Shown in pieces: positions 58,579-64,000 of a DNA stretch of 64,000 nt. This DNA comes from CAIWHR01 sp039931775 (GTDB lineage Bacteria; Pseudomonadota; Gammaproteobacteria; Burkholderiales; Casimicrobiaceae): contig JBDTRG010000019.1 in NCBI GenBank assembly GCA_039931775.1, positions 12,380 through 76,379 of the forward strand, in the 5' to 3' direction. The translations under genes were made by a program, and so were the position numbers. Below the pieces are notes generated by a model that was given only the letters and a program-made list of their open reading frames with translations, had not been told where the DNA came from and did no database searches. Position 1 is the stretch's first letter. Each line of letters starts with the position of its first letter.

Positions 58579-59367
58579 TTACCTTCGCCAGCCGAGGAGC
58601 GCCTCGACCAGCAGGCGGAGCACCCCGACCAGTGGAGCCGCGCGGCTCTCGTCCCATGGGAAAGGCGGGGCTTCGTCCATGTAGCACACCTGGGCTATCT
58701 CGAGCTGCAACGCGTGGACACCGCGCATCGGATCGCCGTAGTGACGCGTCACGTACCCGCCCCGGAACCGGCCGTTGACCACGCTCGTGAAACCCGTTGC
58801 GCCCGCCAGGACGGCATCGGCCACTGCCTGCACCGACAGCGCGCAGCTCGCGCCGTCCGCCGTGCCGAGATTGAGGTCGGGAAGGCGTCCAGCGAAGAAT
58901 CGCGGAACCTCGCTGCGGATCGAATGCCCGTCGAGCAGGATCGCGTATCCGTGGCGCGCGCGGACGCGCGCGAGTTCGGCTTCGAGCATCGCGTGGTACG
59001 GATAATAGTAATTGTCCTTCCGCGCGGCGATTTCGTCCGCATCGGGACCGCGGCCGTCGGCGTAGACCGCGTCGTTCGCGAACGTGCGCGTCGGGCAGAG
59101 CTCCGTGTTGTCGGCGCCGGGATAGAGCGCCGCGCCCGTCGGGTCGCGATTGAGATCGACCGCAATGCGCGAATGCGTCGCGACGAGCATGCTTGCCCCG
59201 GCGTCGCCCGCAAAGGCGAAGAGCTTCTCGACGTGCCAATCGGTGTCCGGAACCGTGCGCGCGACCGGCGTCAGGCGGCGCGCAATGTCCGGCGGCACGT
59301 GGGTGCCGGCATGGGGAATGTCGACGACGAGCGGCGCGTTGCCTTGAACGAGGACGCCAGGACTCAT
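58579..59367 (-). CDS. hutG: N-formylglutamate deformylase HutG
   Basis: A 262-residue N-formylglutamate amidohydrolase (formylglutamate to glutamate and formate), last step of the five-enzyme histidine route. Family motifs include VVDIPHAGTHVP (14-25) and LLDGHSIRS, with conserved acidic and His residues for zinc. Its start overlaps the hutI stop (ATGA). Confidence 0.92.
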   Translation of the reverse strand: MSPGVLVQGNAPLVVDIPHAGTHVPPDIARRLTPVARTVPDTDWHVEKLFAFAGDAGASMLVATHSRIAVDLNRDPTGAALYPGADNTELCPTRTFANDAVYADGRGPDADEIAARKDNYYYPYHAMLEAELARVRARHGYAILLDGHSIRSEVPRFFAGRLPDLNLGTADGASCALSVQAVADAVLAGATGFTSVVNGRFRGGYVTRHYGDPMRGVHALQLEIAQVCYMDEAPPFPWDESRAAPLVGVLRLLVEALLGWRR

Positions 59368-60593
59368 GCGTGGTCACCTCCCGCCTGAACCCCCGCGCGG
59401 ACGCTGCCGATGCAGGGATTGCCGCCGATCCGGTAGGCGAGCTCGGCCGGCGATTCGATGTCCCAAAGCGCGATATCCGCGCGCTGGCCCGGCGCCAGCG
59501 TGCCGCGGTCTGCGCAGCCGAGCGCGCGCGCGGCATGGCGCGTCGCTCCGGCCAGCGCTTCTTCCGGCGTCAACCGGAAGAGCGTGCAGGCCATGTTGAG
59601 CATCAACAGCAAGGAAGTCACGGGCGAAGTTCCTGGATTGCAATCGGTCGCGACCGCCATCGGCACGCCGCGTGCCCGCATTAGCGCGACCGGCGGCAAT
59701 CGCGCCTCGCGCAGCGCGTAGAAGGCGCCGGGCAGCAGCACCGCGATTGTCCCGGCGCGCGCCAAGGCGGCAATGCCGGCATCGTTCGCGTATTCGAGAT
59801 GATCCGCCGAGAGTGCCATGAATTCGGCGGCCAGCGCCGCGCCGCCGGTATCCGAGAGCTGGTCAGCGTGAAGCTTCACCGGCAACCCGTGTGCGCGGGC
59901 CGCGGCGAAAACGCCACGTGTCTGTGCCCCGCTGAATCCGACGCTTTCGCAGAACGCGTCTACCGCATCCGCGAGCCCCGCGCGCGCGGCCGCAGGAATC
60001 GTTTCGCGACACACGAGGTCGATGTATTCGTCGGCACGACCGGCATATTCGCCGGGGACCGCATGCGCGGCGAGCAACGTGGTCCGCACGTCGACGCCAA
60101 TCTCCGACGCGACGCGCCGTGCCGCTTCGAGCATCCGGCACTCGTTTGCGGTGTCGAGCCCGTAGCCCGACTTGATCTCGACGGTTGTCACGCCCTCCGC
60201 CGCCAGCGCGGCGAGTCGCGGCCGGCTGGCCGCGACGAGCTCGTCTGTCGTCGCCGCGCGGGTCGCACGCACCGTCGCGTTGATGCCTCCGCCCGCCCTC
60301 GAAATGTCGGCGTAGGTTGCGCCCCCTTGGCGGGCTTCGAATTCGTCCGCGCGGTTGCCCGCGTAGACGAGGTGGGTGTGGCAATCAATGAGGCCCGGAG
60401 TGGCCCACGCACCGGGAACGTGGAGCCGCCGACGCGCGGACGCATCGTGCGGGAGGTCCCGTTGCGCACCGATCCAGGCGATCCGTTCACCGACGATGCC
60501 AACGGCACCGTCGTGGATCGCGCCGTATCGGGCGTCGCCCGCCATCGTCGCGAGGTGCGCGCCGGTGACCAGCAGATCGAACGTCGGGCTCAT
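59364..60593 (-). CDS. hutI: Imidazolonepropionase HutI
   Basis: A 409-residue amidohydrolase-fold enzyme (imidazolonepropionate to formiminoglutamate). Metal and substrate motifs are DCHTHLVYAGNR (72-83), KLHADQLSD, SADHLEY and ATDCNPGTSP. Length is normal for the family. It sits 7 bp after hutF and overlaps hutG. Histidase and urocanase genes are not in the window. Confidence 0.95.
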   Translation of the reverse strand: MSPTFDLLVTGAHLATMAGDARYGAIHDGAVGIVGERIAWIGAQRDLPHDASARRRLHVPGAWATPGLIDCHTHLVYAGNRADEFEARQGGATYADISRAGGGINATVRATRAATTDELVAASRPRLAALAAEGVTTVEIKSGYGLDTANECRMLEAARRVASEIGVDVRTTLLAAHAVPGEYAGRADEYIDLVCRETIPAAARAGLADAVDAFCESVGFSGAQTRGVFAAARAHGLPVKLHADQLSDTGGAALAAEFMALSADHLEYANDAGIAALARAGTIAVLLPGAFYALREARLPPVALMRARGVPMAVATDCNPGTSPVTSLLLMLNMACTLFRLTPEEALAGATRHAARALGCADRGTLAPGQRADIALWDIESPAELAYRIGGNPCIGSVRAGVQAGGDHA

Positions 60594-60600
60594 CCGACGT

Positions 60601-61956
60601 TCACTCCGACAACTCCGCGGTGGCCTTGCGATAGCGCGCGAACACCTCGCGTTCGCGGGGATGATGACCGTCGCGCACGACCCATATTCCGGCCACCATC
60701 ACGTCTCGTACCGGCGCGCGGCACGGCCCGAAGATCGCCGCGTCGAGCAGCGCGTCCACGCGCTGCGCGGCAAGGGCAGGGTCATCCCCATCGAGCACGA
60801 CGAGATCCGCGCGGCATCCCGTCGCGATCACCCCGGCGTGGCGCCCCGACGCCCGGGCACCACCCTGCGCCGCGACCTCGTAGAGCGAACGGCCGACCGG
60901 CGCATTGCCCCGCGCCAGCACGTTGCGCGAACGTCCTTCGAGCCGCTGCGACCACTCGAGCTGGCGCAACTCGGCGTAGGGATCGATGATCGTGTTCGAA
61001 TCGCTGCCGACACCGATCGCGCCGCCGGCGTCGAGGTACGCGCGCGCGGCGAACGTTCCATCGCCCAGGTCGGCCTCGGTGGTCGGGGCGAGACCCGCGA
61101 CCGCACCGCTCAAAGCCAGCCGACGCGTCTCCTCCGCTGTCATATGCGTCGCATGCACGACGCACCAGCGCGCGTCGACCTTTGCATGGTCGAGCAGCCA
61201 CTCGATGGGGCGCGCGCCGCTCCACGCGACGCAATCGTCGACTTCCTTCGTCTGCTCGGCGGCGTGGAGGTGGATCGGCGCGCCGTTCGGCGCGAGCGTC
61301 AACACCGCCGAGAGTTCGTCCGGCGTCACCGCGCGCAGGCTATGGGGAGCGACGCCGAGACTCCATCCGGCCGCCGCCGCGTCGCTTTTGAGCGCGTCGA
61401 CGAGCCGCGCATAGGTCTCGACCGAATGCACGAACCGCCGCTGACCCTCGGTAGCGGGCAGGCCGCCGAATCCCGCGTGCGCATAAAACACCGGCAGCAG
61501 CGTGAGCGCAATGCCCGACTCGCGGGTCGCGGCGACGATGCGCTGCGCGAGCTCCGCAGGATTGGCGTACGACTTTCCGCGCGGGTCGTGGTGCACGTAG
61601 TGGAACTCGGCCACGCTCGTGTAGCCCGCCTTGAGCATCTCGACATAGGCCTGCGCGGCGATCGCTTCGAACGCGTCCGCGTCGACGCGGTCGAGGAACG
61701 CGTACATCGCCTGCCGCCACGTCCAGAAGCTGTCGCCTTCCGCGCCTGCATGTCCGGTCCGACCGGCAATCGCGCGCTGAAAGGCGTGCGAATGGAGGTT
61801 CGGCATGCCGGGGATCAGCGGTCCCGCCGCGCATTCGGCGCCGTTCCGATCGGCGTCGGGCCGTACCGCCGCGATCGTCCCGTCAACATCGATGTCGATC
61901 CGGACGTCGCGCCGCCAGCCCTCGGGCGTCAATGCATCGGCAGCGAAGAGATTCAT
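60601..61956 (-). CDS. hutF: Formimidoylglutamate deiminase HutF
   Basis: A 451-residue amidohydrolase that deaminates formimidoylglutamate to formylglutamate. Metal motifs are NLHSHAFQRA near 54-63, HLHAAEQ, HATHMT and GSDSNT. Its presence with HutG marks the five-step pathway (ammonia, then formate) instead of the formamide route. The ATG at 61956 overlaps the hutD stop; another ATG two codons upstream is possible. Confidence 0.93.
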   Translation of the reverse strand: MNLFAADALTPEGWRRDVRIDIDVDGTIAAVRPDADRNGAECAAGPLIPGMPNLHSHAFQRAIAGRTGHAGAEGDSFWTWRQAMYAFLDRVDADAFEAIAAQAYVEMLKAGYTSVAEFHYVHHDPRGKSYANPAELAQRIVAATRESGIALTLLPVFYAHAGFGGLPATEGQRRFVHSVETYARLVDALKSDAAAAGWSLGVAPHSLRAVTPDELSAVLTLAPNGAPIHLHAAEQTKEVDDCVAWSGARPIEWLLDHAKVDARWCVVHATHMTAEETRRLALSGAVAGLAPTTEADLGDGTFAARAYLDAGGAIGVGSDSNTIIDPYAELRQLEWSQRLEGRSRNVLARGNAPVGRSLYEVAAQGGARASGRHAGVIATGCRADLVVLDGDDPALAAQRVDALLDAAIFGPCRAPVRDVMVAGIWVVRDGHHPREREVFARYRKATAELSE

Positions 61957-62543
61957 CGACATTCGACGCAAACGACCAAGGCGACCCCATGTGGCGTCAA
62001 CGGCCTGATCGCGATCGGCGCCGCCTCGTCGCCCACGGGTGGCTCGACGATGAGCGTATGTCCCATCGGTAGCGACATCGGCGGATGGCCCGCGACGATG
62101 CACTCGTGCGCGCCCTTTGCCGCGTAGACGAGCCGAACCTCGGCCGCGGCGATCCTCGCGCCATCACCGCGGAGCGCGTCGAGCGTCCCGCGCGCGCGGC
62201 CGCGCCGGAACATCGCGTTGAAGTCGCGGATGGCGCCATCGACGAGCTGGCAGTCGACGGTCTCCTCGCCGGCGAACGAGTACGGCTCGAACGGCGTGCG
62301 CAGTTCGATTTCGCGCGCGCCGCCGCGAAACCGCATCCCGGCGCCTTCGAGCAGGACGATCGTGCGGTCGATGCCGGAAAAGCGCGAGAACGGGCCGTCG
62401 TGATCGACGTCAGCGATGCTCACGCGCCACGCAAAATCATCGAGGGCGGCGCCGGCCGGGCGCACCGCGATCTCCGTGGTGCGCCCGCCTCCGTCTTTCC
62501 ACGGCATTGATCGATAATCGTCAGGCGCGAGCAGTCGGACCAT
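61953..62543 (-). CDS. hutD: HutD-family cupin protein
   Basis: A 196-residue HutD/Ves-family double cupin, recognised by MPWKDGGGRTTEI (12-24) and GPFSRFSGIDRTIVLLEG. HutD is needed for normal growth on histidine, perhaps by limiting pathway intermediates. First gene of hutDFIG; the ATG at 62543 is preferred over an upstream TTG. Confidence 0.9.
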   Translation of the reverse strand: MVRLLAPDDYRSMPWKDGGGRTTEIAVRPAGAALDDFAWRVSIADVDHDGPFSRFSGIDRTIVLLEGAGMRFRGGAREIELRTPFEPYSFAGEETVDCQLVDGAIRDFNAMFRRGRARGTLDALRGDGARIAAAEVRLVYAAKGAHECIVAGHPPMSLPMGHTLIVEPPVGDEAAPIAIRPLTPHGVALVVCVECR

Positions 62544-62750
62544 GTGCCGCAATCGAACCCTGTGGCGCGCGACGGCGCGGGAGATTCGATTGTAGTGGAA
62601 TGGCCTCGCAAGGGAAGTTGTAACAATTTGCGTGGATTGACGTCCAATTCGCCGGATGGCGCGTTATTGGCTACAGGCGCCGAATTCGCCCACCCGGCCG
62701 AAAAACCGTCGGAGTCGACCCACGCGGCGCCGCAACGTCAGGAGACCAAA

Positions 62751-63218
62751 ATGCTGAAGAAAAGCTTGGTGATCGCAGTCCTCGGCGCCACGGTGGCGGC
62801 GGGAACCCTTTCCACGAACGCGTCCGCCCAAGGTGACCCGGTTCTGGGCGGCCTGATCGGCGCCGGTATCGGCGCGGCGATCGGCCACTCGATCAACGGG
62901 AGAAATGGAGCCTGGGTCGGCGGGACACTTGGCGCCGTCACCGGTGCGACCATCGCCGCCAATTCGGGCGGCTACTACGGTAACGGGTACTACGGCCCAG
63001 CGCCGGCATATGCGGCACCCGCGCCGGCTTACTATGGGCCGGCAGCAAGCTACTATCCGGCTGCGCCGGTCTACTACGCGCCTCCGGCCGTGGTCTACCG
63101 CCCGCGTCCGGTCGTCTACGTGGCGCCGCGCTACGTCGCGCCACGCTGGGGGTACGGATACGCGCGCTACCCCGTGCACGGGCGACCCGTGCCGTACGAT
63201 TACGGCCACGGCCGCTGA
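62751..63218 (+). CDS. Exported glycine-zipper protein with Tyr/Pro-rich tail
   Basis: A 155-residue protein. The signal peptide ends near Ala26 (ASA). Residues 31-71 form a glycine-zipper segment (GGLIGAGIGAAIG repeats) that could insert in the outer membrane. The remainder is rich in Tyr, Pro, Ala and Arg (repeated YY and PxxYY motifs). AGGAG six bases before the ATG supports the start. Such proteins are common in proteobacterial envelopes; function unknown. It is bounded downstream by a strong hairpin. Confidence 0.78.
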   Translation: MLKKSLVIAVLGATVAAGTLSTNASAQGDPVLGGLIGAGIGAAIGHSINGRNGAWVGGTLGAVTGATIAANSGGYYGNGYYGPAPAYAAPAPAYYGPAASYYPAAPVYYAPPAVVYRPRPVVYVAPRYVAPRWGYGYARYPVHGRPVPYDYGHGR

Positions 63219-63247
63219 GCGAGCCGGGCACCTTCGACTTTCACCGG

Positions 63248-63279
63248 AGTACGGCCCCGCCCAGCGGCGGGGCCGTACT
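63248..63279. terminator. Strong 14-bp hairpin between convergent genes
   Basis: AGTACGGCCCCGCC (63248-63261) and GGCGGGGCCGTACT (63266-63279) form a perfect 14-bp stem with a CAGC loop. It lies between the glycine-zipper gene ending at 63218 and the convergent asparaginyl-tRNA synthetase gene ending at 63360, so it probably ends both transcripts. There is no run of T. Confidence 0.7.
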
Positions 63280-63359
63280 ACTTGGTCTCCTCGGCGCCGC
63301 GGCGCTGCCGTGCGCGACGACCGTGATCGCTGGTAGCCGGTAGATGGACGTGCCGCGCG

Positions 63360-64000
63360 TCAGTATCTGGCGTTTCCGGGCGTCCGCGGAAACGGAATGA
63401 CGTCGCGCACGTTGGACAGACCGGTCACATAGGCGACCGTGCGCTCGAAACCCAGGCCAAATCCGGCGTGCGGCACCGTGCCGTAGCGGCGCAGGTCCCG
63501 ATACCAGGCGTAGTGCTCGCGATCGAGCCCGGTGTCGCCCATCCGCGCGTCGAGCACGTCGAGCCGCTCCTCGCGCTGACTGCCGCCGATGATTTCGCCG
63601 ATGCCCGGCGCAAGCACATCCATCGCGGCGACCGTCCGGCCATCGTCGTTCAACCGCATGTAAAACGCCTTGATCTCCTTCGGGTAGTTCATCAGGATCA
63701 CCGGCTTCCCCGCGTGCTTCTCGGAGACGTAGCGCTCGTGCTCGGACTGGAGGTCGATGCCCCACTTGACCGGGAATTCGAACTTCTGCTTCGCGCGCTC
63801 GAGGATGCCGATCGCTTCGGTGTAGTCCATCCGCACGAACTCCGAGTCGACGATGCCACCGAGCTTCGCGATCACGCCGCGCTCGATGCGCTCCTCGAAG
63901 AACGCCATGTCGTCGGCACGCTCGGCGAGCACCGTCCTGAAGACGTGCTTCAGCAATGCCTCGGCCAGCGTGGCATTGTCCGAGAGATCGGCGAACGCGA
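63360..64000 (-). CDS. asnS: Asparaginyl-tRNA synthetase, C-terminal part (cut by window end)
   Basis: The frame runs without a stop to the window edge and encodes about 213 residues of the class II catalytic domain. AsnRS features include DYTEAIGILERAKQKFEFP, WGIDLQSEHERY, MNYPKEIKAFYMRLNDDGRT and class II motif 3 GFGLGFERTV near the end. It charges tRNA-Asn with asparagine in the cytoplasm. The N-terminal anticodon-binding domain lies outside the window. Confidence 0.95.
   Translation of the reverse strand, partial: AFADLSDNATLAEALLKHVFRTVLAERADDMAFFEERIERGVIAKLGGIVDSEFVRMDYTEAIGILERAKQKFEFPVKWGIDLQSEHERYVSEKHAGKPVILMNYPKEIKAFYMRLNDDGRTVAAMDVLAPGIGEIIGGSQREERLDVLDARMGDTGLDREHYAWYRDLRRYGTVPHAGFGLGFERTVAYVTGLSNVRDVIPFPRTPGNARY

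Overview
The window is uniformly GC-rich and densely coded, with many start/stop overlaps (ATGA or GTGA). Gene content (PqiABC, hybrid malic enzyme with a phosphotransacetylase domain, System I cytochrome c maturation, the HutD/F/I/G form of histidine degradation, a perfect FNR/ANR box) fits a proteobacterium, most likely a betaproteobacterium. The phylum-level call is reasonable; anything finer is inference. I found no tRNA, rRNA, CRISPR array, phage or insertion sequence.

Layout. 159-3827: a copper module (outer membrane efflux lipoprotein, Tat-exported multicopper oxidase, cupredoxin, CusF-like protein). 3901-7047: an oxidoreductase, a two-domain GNAT acetyltransferase and an SDR, followed by a decayed SRPBCC gene remnant. 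7388-25066: a large catabolic locus made of a betaine-homocysteine methyltransferase homologue, three M24-fold proteins of the DddP type, an MttB-family methyltransferase, a complete OpuC/OsmF-type osmolyte importer, a complete oligopeptide-type importer, a PhnZ-sized HD protein, a class II aldolase-fold protein and a cupin resembling DMSP lyases. 25147-33786: a second oligopeptide-type importer, an SDR and two FAD-dependent amine oxidases. 33867-37974: a small membrane protein and the pqiA-pqiA-pqiB-pqiC operon. 38174-44272: a dimethylglycine/sarcosine dehydrogenase-like flavoprotein, a TPR protein with a HupE/UreJ-type membrane protein, and a Rieske oxygenase of the glycine betaine/choline monooxygenase type. 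44351-46639: malic enzyme. 46914-53952: a full ccmABCDEFGHI operon. 54113-58256: an octaheme nitrite reductase, a second CcmI-like protein and protoporphyrinogen oxidase. 58245-62543: hutDFIG plus a DUF2007 protein. 62751-63218: a glycine-zipper protein. 63360-64000: the C-terminal part of asparaginyl-tRNA synthetase, cut by the window end.

Two themes stand out. First, most of 7-44 kb reads as uptake and breakdown of methylated onium osmolytes (quaternary amines or tertiary sulfoniums): importers, methyltransferases, demethylating oxidases, a Rieske demethylase and DMSP-lyase-like folds. The three DddP-like proteins share the exact spacing of six metal ligands but lack the aspartate I recall as the catalytic base of DddP, so they may carry out a different, undescribed reaction. 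Second, 46.9-58.3 kb joins cytochrome c assembly, an eight-haem nitrite reductase with one CxxCK haem site, its own TPR assembly factor and a haem biosynthesis enzyme. A perfect FNR/ANR box precedes the reductase, pointing to induction under oxygen limitation.
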